A stretch of 64,000 nt of DNA, taken from positions 930,001 through 994,000 of the forward strand of contig NZ_BMNE01000001.1 in assembly GCF_014646295.1 (NCBI RefSeq), read 5' to 3'. Of this stretch, positions 33,820 through 40,958 are shown in pieces. The DNA is from Nocardia rhizosphaerihabitans. GTDB lineage: Bacteria > Actinomycetota > Actinomycetes > Mycobacteriales > Mycobacteriaceae. Below the pieces are notes generated by a model. That model worked only from the letters and a program-made list of their open reading frames with translations, was not told the origin of the DNA and made no database searches. A program made the translations under genes and the position numbers. Position 1 is the stretch's first letter. Each line of letters opens with the position of its first letter.

Positions 33820-34578
33820 ATGTCTGCTCGAGGGCACGCCTTCGGCATCGATATCGGCGGCAGCGGGGTCAAGGGCGCGGTGGTCGATCTGGCCACCGGC
33901 TTGCTGACCCACGACCGGATCAAGATCGCCACGCCACAGCCGTCCACCCCGGACGCGGTCGCCGGCGCGGTGGCCGAACTCGTCGCGCAGGCGCAGTGGG
34001 ACGGACCGGTCGGCGTGACGCTGCCGTGCGTGGTGCTCGACGGGCACGCCAGGACCGCAGCCAACATCGACCACGGGTGGATCGGCACCGACGCCCGCTC
34101 GCTGTTCAGCAAGGCGCTGGGCGGGCGCGAGGTGACGGTCCTCAACGACGCCGACGCCGCCGGCCTTGCCGAAGACAGCTACGGCGCCGCGGGTGCCCTC
34201 ACCGGGCTGACGCTGCTGCTCACCTTCGGCACCGGCATCGGCTCGGCGCTGATGTACAACGGCACCCTCGTGCCCAACTCCGAACTCGGCCACCTGATGG
34301 TCACCGGCGCCGAGGCCGAGCACCTGGCCGCCGCCTCGGTGAAGGACCGCGAGGGCCTGACCTACCCGCAGTGGGCCGAGCGGGTCAGCACGGTGCTGCG
34401 CCACATCGAGGACCTCTTCTGGCCGAACGTGATCGTGGCGGGCGGCGGCATCAGCCGCGATTACGAACAGTGGATACCCTTGCTCACCAACCGAACTCCG
34501 GTGATTCCGGCCGTTCTGAAGAACACCGCGGGTATCGTCGGCGCCGCCATGGCCATCGAGATGGGCATCGCGCCGTAG
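33820..34578 (+). CDS. ppgK: Polyphosphate glucokinase (ROK family)
   Basis: 252 aa. It phosphorylates glucose to glucose 6-phosphate with inorganic polyphosphate, and usually also with ATP. Phosphate-1 motif FGIDIGGSGVKGAVVDL at the N-terminus, VGVTLPCVVLDG, the catalytic Asp in VTVLNDADAAGLAED, the ROK phosphate-2 motif LTFGTGIGSALMYNGTLVPNSELGH, and adenosine-motif region IVAGGGISRDYEQW. Start ATG 33820 with GAGGGG upstream. Located directly before sigA as in mycobacteria, but 244 bp apart and with its own promoter. Confidence 0.95.
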   Translation: MSARGHAFGIDIGGSGVKGAVVDLATGLLTHDRIKIATPQPSTPDAVAGAVAELVAQAQWDGPVGVTLPCVVLDGHARTAANIDHGWIGTDARSLFSKALGGREVTVLNDADAAGLAEDSYGAAGALTGLTLLLTFGTGIGSALMYNGTLVPNSELGHLMVTGAEAEHLAAASVKDREGLTYPQWAERVSTVLRHIEDLFWPNVIVAGGGISRDYEQWIPLLTNRTPVIPAVLKNTAGIVGAAMAIEMGIAP

Positions 34579-34822
34579 TGCGGCGCGCAGGGCGGCGCAA
34601 CGCCTCGATGGCATCGTGCCATGAGTACCCTGGTTGGATCGTTACAATGGAACACGTCCGGCGGTGAGCCGGTGAAACCTTCCGGCCGCGGCCGGTCGCG
34701 AGAAGGCCGGTGAACATACCGGCGTCACCCGACCGACGCACCGCCGGTGCAACCCGACCGACCGCTCCGCCGGAAAACCACTCTGGCGTGACGCCGCACG
34801 AGACCGTCACGAAAGGGCGTAC
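34579..34822 (+). promoter_or_regulatory. sigA promoter and leader
   Basis: A TACAAT -10-like hexamer lies at 34643-34648, predicting a leader of roughly 165 nt. The leader is GC-rich, with an 11-bp direct repeat ACCCGACCGAC at 34727-34737 and 34752-34762, each followed by CCGCCGG-type sequence. The ribosome site AAAGGG precedes GTG 34823 by 5 nt. Confidence 0.5.
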
Positions 34823-36190
34823 GTGGTAGCCACGAATACCCGTCAGACCGCCGACTCGGCCGACGCCGACGCCGACGCCACCACCACGGCCAAGAAGGCT
34901 CCGGCCAAGAAGGCCGCTGCCAAGAAGGCACCGGCGAAGAAGGCCGCTGCCAAGAAGGCTCCGGCGAAGAAGGCTGCCGCCAAGAAGGCACCGGCCAAGA
35001 AGACCGCCGCGAAGAAGGCGACCTCGGCCGAGGGTGGCGAGGAACAGCTCGACGACGAGTCGATCGAACTCGACGATCTCGGTGATCTCGAGGTCTCCGA
35101 GGACGAGCTCACCGACGGCGACGCCCTGGTCGAAGAAGTGGCCGAGGACACCACCGAGGAGGCCGAGACCGAGGAGCCCTCCGAGAAGGACAAGGCCTCC
35201 GGCGATTTCGTCTGGGACGAGGAGGAGTCCGAAGCGCTGCGTCAGGCACGCAAGGACGCCGAGCTCACCGCCTCCGCCGACTCGGTGCGCGCCTACCTCA
35301 AGCAGATCGGCAAGGTCGCGCTGCTCAACGCGGAGGAGGAGGTCGAACTCGCCAAGCGGATCGAGGCCGGCCTGTTCGCCGCGGAGAAGATGCGCGAGTT
35401 CGCCGAGGCCGGCGAGAAGCTCTCGGTGACCACCCGCCGCGATTTCAACTGGATCGTGCGCGACGGCAACCGTGCCAAGAACCACCTGCTCGAGGCCAAC
35501 CTGCGACTGGTCGTCTCGCTGGCCAAGCGCTACACCGGTCGCGGCATGGCATTCCTGGACCTGATCCAGGAGGGCAACCTCGGCCTGATCCGCGCGGTCG
35601 AAAAGTTCGACTACACCAAGGGTTACAAGTTCTCGACCTACGCGACGTGGTGGATCCGTCAGGCCATCACCCGCGCCATGGCCGACCAGGCCCGCACCAT
35701 CCGTATCCCGGTGCACATGGTCGAGGTCATCAACAAGCTCGGCCGCATCCAGCGCGAGCTGCTCCAGGACCTGGGCCGTGAGCCCACCCCGGAGGAGCTG
35801 GCCAAGGAAATGGACATCACGCCGGAAAAGGTGCTGGAAATCCAGCAGTACGCGCGTGAGCCGATCTCGCTGGACCAGACCATCGGCGACGAGGGCGACA
35901 GCCAGCTCGGCGACTTCATCGAGGATTCCGAGGCCGTCGTCGCGGTCGACGCGGTGAGCTTCACCCTGCTGCAGGATCAGCTGCAGTCGGTGCTGGAGAC
36001 GCTGTCCGAGCGCGAGGCGGGCGTAGTCCGGCTGCGCTTCGGCCTGACCGACGGTCAGCCGCGCACCCTCGACGAGATCGGCCAGGTCTACGGCGTGACG
36101 CGCGAGCGCATCCGCCAGATCGAGTCGAAGACGATGAGCAAGCTGCGGCACCCGAGCCGGTCGCAGGTGCTGCGCGACTACCTCGACTGA
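34823..36190 (+). CDS. sigA: Principal RNA polymerase sigma factor SigA (RpoD/HrdB)
   Basis: 455 aa. Residues 1-65 hold a basic tail with four near-perfect copies of [10 protein letters not shown] (about 24-63); 70-145 are strongly acidic. Sigma-70 region 1.2 starts near 155 ([28 protein letters not shown]); regions 2.1-2.4 follow with [49 protein letters not shown]; region 3; and region 4 with [31 protein letters not shown] at the end. Directs the core polymerase to most promoters. The alternating basic/acidic tail is typical of actinobacterial housekeeping sigmas. A strong terminator follows 15 bp after the stop. Confidence 0.97.
   Translation: MVATNTRQTADSADADADATTTAKKAPAKKAAAKKAPAKKAAAKKAPAKKAAAKKAPAKKTAAKKATSAEGGEEQLDDESIELDDLGDLEVSEDELTDGDALVEEVAEDTTEEAETEEPSEKDKASGDFVWDEEESEALRQARKDAELTASADSVRAYLKQIGKVALLNAEEEVELAKRIEAGLFAAEKMREFAEAGEKLSVTTRRDFNWIVRDGNRAKNHLLEANLRLVVSLAKRYTGRGMAFLDLIQEGNLGLIRAVEKFDYTKGYKFSTYATWWIRQAITRAMADQARTIRIPVHMVEVINKLGRIQRELLQDLGREPTPEELAKEMDITPEKVLEIQQYAREPISLDQTIGDEGDSQLGDFIEDSEAVVAVDAVSFTLLQDQLQSVLETLSEREAGVVRLRFGLTDGQPRTLDEIGQVYGVTRERIRQIESKTMSKLRHPSRSQVLRDYLD
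34892..35020 (+). repeat. 30-bp tandem repeat within sigA coding the [10 protein letters not shown] units
   Basis: Units start at 34892, 34922, 34952 and 34982, with a partial fifth at 35012; they differ only at third codon positions and in the last unit. In-frame length change by replication slippage is possible here. Confidence 0.85.
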
Positions 36191-36204
36191 CCGAGCTTCA
36201 CCGC

Positions 36205-36242
36205 GAGGCCCGTATCCATTCGTCCGGATGGATACGGGCCTC
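36205..36242 (+). terminator. Rho-independent terminator of sigA
   Basis: Perfect 15-bp stem GAGGCCCGTATCCAT / ATGGATACGGGCCTC, 8-nt loop, followed by GTTTCATTTCC. The strongest terminator in the window. Confidence 0.85.
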
Positions 36243-36438
36243 GTTTCATTTCCGGATAAAAATGCCGATCGGTCCGTATTGCCAATAAACCGGAGACGGT
36301 AACCTTTTCGTGATCAAACCCACAGTGCCGGATTGCGCTGTGAACCCCGCGAATTCGCGATCTTCACCGTATTGTCACAGACAGTTTTTCGTTCTACCGC
36401 CGCCGGTCTGCGGTACGGCATTGAGGGTTTTTCGCGGC

Positions 36439-37344
36439 GTGCTCGACATCTATCACTTCAGCTACGGCTGGTTCACCCCTGTTCTCGCGTATTTCATGTC
36501 CGTCACCGGCTGCCTGCTCGGCCTGCAGTGCGCGGCCCGCGGCCGCAACGCGGTGGAGGGACGGGTCGGCTGGCTGATCGGCGCCGCGATCGCCATCGGC
36601 GGAACCGGCATCTGGGTCATGCATTTCATCGCCATGCTCGGTTTCACCATCCGCGGTGCGGAGATCCGCTACGACATCCCGCTGACGCTGTTCAGCGCGG
36701 TCACCGCGATGGTGGTGGTCGGGATCGGGCTGTTCATGGTCAACAAGCCCCAGCCGACGCTGCGCTCGCTGCTGGCCGGCGGCACGATCACCGGCCTCGG
36801 CGTCGGCACCATGCACTACACCGGCATGTACGCGATGAGGTCGACGGCGACGGTGACCTACGACGCGAAGATCGTCACGCTGTCGATGGTGATCGCGGTG
36901 GTCGCCTCGATCGTGGCGCTCTGGTTCACGTTGCGCGTCAAGGGTTTTCTCGCGACGGTGGGCGCGGCGATCATCATGGGTGTGGCCGTCACCGGGATGC
37001 ACTACACCGGCATGGCCGCCATGCACGCCCACTCCAACCATCACGCCGCCCCGCCGACCGGCTCGGGCGCGATGGATCTGCTGGCGCCGCTGATCGGGGT
37101 GAGCAGCATCGTGACCATGCTGGTGCTGATCAGTGTCAGCCTCACCGAGATCGAGAACGAGGAGGCGTTGCCGCGGATGTGGCTGACCTCCCGGCACGAA
37201 CCGAAAAACGTTCGGCAGCAACCGATTCCGCCCGCTCCCCTGCCCCCGGCCCCCGGCGCGCCGACGCGCGAGCACATCGAATACCGCACCGAGGAATTGG
37301 TCTACGACGGCGCGGGCAGCTGGCCGCGCCGGGTCGTCGACTGA
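36439..37344 (+). CDS. MHYT-domain integral membrane sensor-like protein
   Basis: 301 aa from GTG 36439. The frame is open from 36310 but the sequence before DIYHFSYGWFTPV is not membrane-like. The MHYT domain spans about 1-235 with seven predicted helices and three copies of the motif at the helix ends: WVMHFIAM, TMHYTGMYAM and GMHYTGMAAM, which are proposed to bind copper and sense O2, CO or NO. Most MHYT proteins carry a GGDEF/EAL or kinase output domain; here only a ~60-residue Pro-rich cytosolic tail (QQPIPPAPLPPAPGAP) follows. A stand-alone sensor or a partner-dependent protein. It lies between sigA and the antiporter operon, with its stop abutting the convergent antiporter stop. Confidence 0.85.
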   Translation: MLDIYHFSYGWFTPVLAYFMSVTGCLLGLQCAARGRNAVEGRVGWLIGAAIAIGGTGIWVMHFIAMLGFTIRGAEIRYDIPLTLFSAVTAMVVVGIGLFMVNKPQPTLRSLLAGGTITGLGVGTMHYTGMYAMRSTATVTYDAKIVTLSMVIAVVASIVALWFTLRVKGFLATVGAAIIMGVAVTGMHYTGMAAMHAHSNHHAAPPTGSGAMDLLAPLIGVSSIVTMLVLISVSLTEIENEEALPRMWLTSRHEPKNVRQQPIPPAPLPPAPGAPTREHIEYRTEELVYDGAGSWPRRVVD

Positions 37345-38523
37345 TCAGCTCGCCGCCACGTCGGTGCGGCGCCGGGCGAATTCGACCACCGGCTCGACGA
37401 CCCTGGCCGCGATCGGTCCGAGAATCGCCATCAGCAGCACGTAGGCCGAGGCGAGGGCGGCCAGCCGCGCGTCGGCCTTGCCGTAGGCGACGGCCAGGCC
37501 CGCGATGACGATGGAGAACTCGCCGCGCGCCACCAGCGCGGCGCCCGCCCTGGCGCGGCCCATCCGGCGGATCCCCTGCCTGCTCGCCGCCCACCAGCCG
37601 ACGGCCACCTTGGTGCCGGTGGTGACCACCGCCAGCGCGACGGCCCAGCCGAACACCGGCGGCACCGCGGCCGGATCGATCGACAGCCCGAAGGCGACGA
37701 AGAAGATCGCGGCGAACAGATCACGTAGCGGCTCCAGCAGTTTCGCCGCCTCGTGCGCGGTGGAACCGGAGATCGCGATGCCGAGCAGGAACGCCCCGAC
37801 CGCCGCCGAGACGTTCAGTGCCGAGGCCGCACCGGCCACCAGCAGCGCGGCGCCGAGCAGCTGCAGCAGGAACACCTCGCGGTCGGCGCTGTCGAGCACC
37901 GCCGAGACCAGCCTGCCGAAGCGCAGCGCCACCACCAGCACCACCGAGATGGTGGCCAGCGCGATCGCCAGCGACACCAGCCCGCTGAGCAGGCTCAGCC
38001 CGGCCAGCATCATCGTCAGGATCGGCAGGTACACCGCCATCGCCAGGTCCTCGAAGACCAGGATCGACAGCACGACCGGGGTCTCGCGGTTACCGAGACG
38101 GCCCAGATCGTCGAGCACCTTGGCCACGATGCCCGACGACGAGATGTAGGTGACACCGCCGAGGACGACGGCGCCGGTCACCCCCCAGCCCAGGATCAGC
38201 GCCACCGCGACCCCGGGCAGCGCGTTGGCCACCAGGTCGAGCACGCCCGCCGCCCAGGAGCGCCGCAGCCCCGTCATGAGTTCCGGTGCGGTGTACTCGA
38301 GCCCGAGCAGCAACAGCAGCAGCACGACGCCGATCTCGCCGGCCAGGTGCCCGAACTCGGTGGCCACCTCCAGCTCGAAGAATCCCCCGCGCCCGAACGC
38401 CAGCCCACCCAGCAGGTACAGCGGGATCGGTGACATGCCGAACCGGCCCGCGACTCGCCCGCAGATGCCTAGCGCGAACAAGATCACGCCGAGCTCGAGC
38501 AGAGCCAGGGCCTGCGAGGTCAC
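37345..38523 (-). CDS. CPA2-family cation/proton antiporter, KhtU-like
   Basis: 392 aa. Eleven to thirteen hydrophobic helices throughout. CPA2 features: IPLYLLGGLAFGRGG near the start, LLLLLLGLEYTAPEL, the unwound GGVTYISSSGIVAKVL region and VLSILVFEDLAMAVYLP with the Asp-containing helix expected for ion exchange; FVAFGLSIDPAAVPPV and ARGEFSIVIAGLA later. No fused RCK domain; instead a separate TrkA_C gene precedes it by 5 bp. This matches the Bacillus KhtT-KhtU pair, a K+/H+ antiporter gated by KhtT and used against electrophile or alkaline stress. Cation specificity here is inferred. Confidence 0.88.
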   Translation of the reverse strand: MTSQALALLELGVILFALGICGRVAGRFGMSPIPLYLLGGLAFGRGGFFELEVATEFGHLAGEIGVVLLLLLLGLEYTAPELMTGLRRSWAAGVLDLVANALPGVAVALILGWGVTGAVVLGGVTYISSSGIVAKVLDDLGRLGNRETPVVLSILVFEDLAMAVYLPILTMMLAGLSLLSGLVSLAIALATISVVLVVALRFGRLVSAVLDSADREVFLLQLLGAALLVAGAASALNVSAAVGAFLLGIAISGSTAHEAAKLLEPLRDLFAAIFFVAFGLSIDPAAVPPVFGWAVALAVVTTGTKVAVGWWAASRQGIRRMGRARAGAALVARGEFSIVIAGLAVAYGKADARLAALASAYVLLMAILGPIAARVVEPVVEFARRRTDVAAS

Positions 38524-38528
38524 GGCCG

Positions 38529-39011
38529 TCAGCCGTGCGCGAGAATCTTCGCGGCCGCGTCCAGGCCGTCCGGGGTGCCGACGACGACAAGCAGATCACC
38601 CTCGGTGAAGGTGAAATCCGGGCCGGGCGACGGGTGCAGCTGACCGGCGCGCATCACCGCGACGATCGAGGTCTTGGTGCGGGTGCGCATTCCGGTCTCG
38701 CCCAACGTGCGACCCGCGTACGGTGATTCGTCGCCGATCGCGAGCTGCCGGGTGGTGATCCCGGGTAGGTCGCGATGGTCGTCGTTGAGTTTGGCGACCA
38801 GTTGCGGCGCGCCGAGCAGGTTCGCCAGCACCGACGCCTCGTCGGTGGACAGCGGGACCTGGGCGGCGATCGCATCCGGGTCGTCGGGTTTGGACACGAT
38901 CAGGTCGATGTCACCGTCGCGGTGGGCGATCACCCCGACGCGGCGGCCCGACTTGACCTCGAAATCCTTGCGCACTCCGATCCCCGGTAGCGCTGTGACG
39001 TCGACGTTCAC
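38529..39011 (-). CDS. TrkA_C regulatory subunit of the antiporter, KhtT-like
   Basis: 160 aa from GTG 39011; a TACTGT box ends 7 nt upstream on the minus strand, indicating a leaderless mRNA and excluding the longer frame to 39524. N-terminal ~80 residues (VTALPGIGVRKDFEVKSGRRVGVIAHRDGDIDLIV) form a small domain with the GIG-x-R motif of the KhtT family. The C-terminal TrkA_C domain (about 85-155) reads LAIGDESPYAGRTLGETGMRTRTKTSIVAVMRAG to FTEGDLLVVVGTPDGL. It should bind the antiporter's cytosolic face and gate it in response to a nucleotide or pH. First gene of the two-gene unit. Confidence 0.85.
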   Translation of the reverse strand: MNVDVTALPGIGVRKDFEVKSGRRVGVIAHRDGDIDLIVSKPDDPDAIAAQVPLSTDEASVLANLLGAPQLVAKLNDDHRDLPGITTRQLAIGDESPYAGRTLGETGMRTRTKTSIVAVMRAGQLHPSPGPDFTFTEGDLLVVVGTPDGLDAAAKILAHG

Positions 39012-39049
39012 ACCGTCCACAGTAGTCGTGCGGTGAGCCCGGATGTGGT

Positions 39050-39421
39050 CTACGCCACTTCGCCGCGCTGGGGCGTGCCGAACAATCCGTCCGTGCCGGG
39101 CAGGTACGGCTCGGCCGCGAGCACCGCGGCCACCGGCAGCGGGGCGTACAGATGCGGGAACAGCATCGAGGCCGGATCGGTCGGCACGCCCGGCTCCCAT
39201 TTCACCTCGCCGGTGAACCGGGCGGGGTCCAGCCACAGCACCATCATGTCGGTGCGCCCAGCGAAGAGCCGGTTGGCGGGCAGGTGGACCTGGGCGGGGG
39301 TGGACAGGTGGACGAAGCCGCTCTCGGTCAGCGACGGCGGCCTGCGTTCCCCGGTTCGCTGGGATTGTTCCCATTCTTGGGAAGAACACAGGTGAACAAG
39401 CGTGTGGGTGTCGGATGTCAC
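39050..39421 (-). CDS. DUF952 family protein
   Basis: 123 aa from GTG 39421 with CGGAGA six to nine bases upstream. The DUF952 fold is clear: LVHLCSSQEWEQSQRTGERRPPSLTESGFVHLSTPAQVHLPANRLFAGRTDMMVLWLDPARF, with the FVHLST signature, then KWEPG and FPHLYAPLPVAAVLAAEPYLPG. The family is widespread and related in fold to ADP-ribosyltransferase-like or glutathione-transferase-like proteins, but has no assigned reaction. The protein is soluble. It is separated from khtT by 38 bp, on the same strand, so a shared transcript is possible although khtT has its own -10 box. Confidence 0.8.
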   Translation of the reverse strand: MTSDTHTLVHLCSSQEWEQSQRTGERRPPSLTESGFVHLSTPAQVHLPANRLFAGRTDMMVLWLDPARFTGEVKWEPGVPTDPASMLFPHLYAPLPVAAVLAAEPYLPGTDGLFGTPQRGEVA

Positions 39422-39823
39422 GGGTAATCTCCGGATAGACAACAGGTTCGGACGTGTTAGACCCTGGCACAGGATCGACGATGTGCTCGCTTCGGTGGCG
39501 CGGCCCGCGGGTAACGGGCAACACCGCAGCGAGCGACAGATCGATGAGTGACTGGTTCGAGTGGGAGGTGGCAGCGATTGCGCCGTGGGGTGATCGGCAG
39601 GTGCTCGAGACGGTGACCAGTGGTGTTCGCTTTCAGCGAAACCGCAGGTCGTGTTATCGAAAACACAAAGATTCACTTCCGGGAACAAAGCCTGAACCCC
39701 GAACGTCTGACAGAGTAGTCGTACCCCTGCTGGGAAGTAGCGGATGCGAGCCTCGTGGAGTGACCACGGGGCCCACACCTAGGCGAACGGCCACGCAGCG
39801 CCGGGAGCCGGGACGGAGGAGTC
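39422..39823. other. 402-bp region upstream of the DUF7455-like gene
   Basis: No convincing gene. A frame from ATG 39547 reads through but has no ribosome site and lower GC3 than neighbours. The region has raised AT content between 39600 and 39720, an ECF-type promoter (39682-39707) and a small hairpin GTGTT-atcga-AAACAC near 39653-39668. Confidence 0.5.
39682..39707 (+). promoter_or_regulatory. ECF-sigma-type promoter (GGAAC-N17-CGTC)
   Basis: GGAAC at 39682-39686, 17-nt spacer, CGTC at 39704-39707: the pattern recognised by stress ECF sigmas such as mycobacterial SigM. It would give a leader of about 110 nt for the gene at 39824. Confidence 0.4.
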
Positions 39824-40018
39824 ATGCCAGGAACCCTGACCAGCACCCCACTGACCGCGGTCGATCGTTGCGATCGTTGCGGGGCGGCTGCCCGAGTGCG
39901 TGCCGTTCTTCCCGCGGGTGGCGAGTTGCTCTTCTGCCAGCACCACGCGAATGAACACATGGACCGCTTGCGCGAGCTCGAAGCCGTGATCGACACGGAA
40001 TCCGCTCCCGCTCTCTGA
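39824..40018 (+). CDS. Small zinc-binding DUF7455-like protein
   Basis: 64 aa. The core is TAVDRCDRCGAAARVRAVLPAGGELLFCQHHANEHMDRLRELEAVID: a CxxC pair followed by CxxH/H, a compact zinc knuckle, then a short acidic helix. Small proteins of this type are conserved across actinobacteria near sigA/sigB; no function is established. GGAG (39814-39817) lies about 6 nt before ATG 39824. The gene is monocistronic, between an ECF-type promoter and a terminator hairpin, which suggests a stress-inducible product. Confidence 0.85.
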   Translation: MPGTLTSTPLTAVDRCDRCGAAARVRAVLPAGGELLFCQHHANEHMDRLRELEAVIDTESAPAL

Positions 40019-40065
40019 CCACTCCTCGCGTCCGAAACAATCACATCTGACAACAGAACATCCCG

Positions 40066-40097
40066 ACAGCGGGCGACCCGGACAGGGCGCCCGCTGT
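40066..40097 (+). terminator. Terminator after the DUF7455-like gene
   Basis: 10-bp stem ACAGCGGGCG / CGCCCGCTGT with a 12-nt loop, followed by TGTTGTGT. An alternative 10-bp stem GACCCGGACA / TGTCCGGGTC (40075-40084 with 40103-40112) overlaps it, so two folds compete. It may also serve the convergent TetR gene. Confidence 0.65.
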
Positions 40098-40110
40098 TGT
40101 TGTGTCCGGG

Positions 40111-40872
40111 TCAGTCGCCCGCGTCGGCGAGGATGCCGTCGACCAGGGTCGCGACGCCGTAGGCGAAGGCGCCGTCGGGGTCGGCCGGTGCCTGATAGTG
40201 CTCGCCGACGGCGGTGCCGACCCGGCCCGCGAGGGGGAAGTCGGCGGCGGGCATCACCTCGGCCAGCAGCGGGCCGTGCACCTGCCACCAGTCCGCGTCG
40301 CTGAGCTGGGCCGTCGCACCCGCGGCCGCGACGGCGAGGCGGGCATTGCCGGTGGCGAAGTCGGTGAGCACCGCGATCGCGCGGTCCATGGCGAGGTCGG
40401 TCAGCCCGGCGTCGGAGATCGCGCGGAGCTGATTCTCGTAGCGGCGCATCCTGGCGGGGCCGAGTACCTGGCGCCACGGGGAGACCTCGAGCAGCCACGG
40501 GTGCGCGATCAGTTCGGTTCTGATCCGCGTGGCGATCGCGATCATCCGGTCCCGGATCGGCAGGTCGGCGGGGATCGCCGGGTCGTCGGCGGCGACGGCG
40601 TCGACCATCAGCACCAGCAGCGCGTCCTTGCTCGGCACGTAGGTGTAGAGGCTCATCGCGCGCAGGCCGAGTTCGGCGGCCACCGCGCGGATCGTCAGCT
40701 TCTCGATGCCCTCGCGATCGGCCAGGGCGATGCCGGCGTCGACCACGGCGTCGACTGTGAGACCGGGTTTCGGGCCGCGCGCTCCCGGCTTGGCGGGCAG
40801 GGCGTGCCGCCACAGCAGCTCGAGGATCTGCGTGGCCTGTTCGGTGGCTTTCTCGACGCCGTCGGTGGGCAC
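40111..40872 (-). CDS. TetR/AcrR-family transcriptional regulator
   Basis: 253 aa from GTG 40872 with AAAGGA six bases upstream. The HTH domain is at about 35-85: LTVDAVVDAGIALADREGIEKLTIRAVAAELGLRAMSLYTYVPSKDALLVLMVDAV. The C-terminal domain (about 100-245) is of the tetracycline-repressor-like C-terminal type (HPWLLEVSPWRQVLGPARMRRYENQLRAI). Divergent from the SNF2 helicase gene. A palindrome GTACAGTGTAC between them (40907-40917) is a probable operator for autorepression. Whether it also controls the helicase-SWIM genes is open. Confidence 0.88.
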   Translation of the reverse strand: MPTDGVEKATEQATQILELLWRHALPAKPGARGPKPGLTVDAVVDAGIALADREGIEKLTIRAVAAELGLRAMSLYTYVPSKDALLVLMVDAVAADDPAIPADLPIRDRMIAIATRIRTELIAHPWLLEVSPWRQVLGPARMRRYENQLRAISDAGLTDLAMDRAIAVLTDFATGNARLAVAAAGATAQLSDADWWQVHGPLLAEVMPAADFPLAGRVGTAVGEHYQAPADPDGAFAYGVATLVDGILADAGD

Positions 40873-40906
40873 GAGCCGTCCTTTCCGGCACTCGGGAACA
40901 AACTCA

Positions 40907-40917
40907 GTACAGTGTAC
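40907..40917. promoter_or_regulatory. Palindromic operator candidate GTACAGTGTAC
   Basis: Perfect odd palindrome (GTACA-G-TGTAC) located 35 bp from the tetR start and 42 bp from the helicase start; outer AAC...GTT bases extend the symmetry. Confidence 0.5.
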
Positions 40918-40958
40918 GTTGTTCGGTTGTTCGTGTTGCCCGATCAGAGGAGACCGCT

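Noticed and set aside
39547..39954. Possible ORF starting MSDWFEWEVAAIAPWG
   Set aside because: No ribosome site or -10 spacing, weak third-position GC bias, and it overlaps the DUF7455-like gene in another frame.
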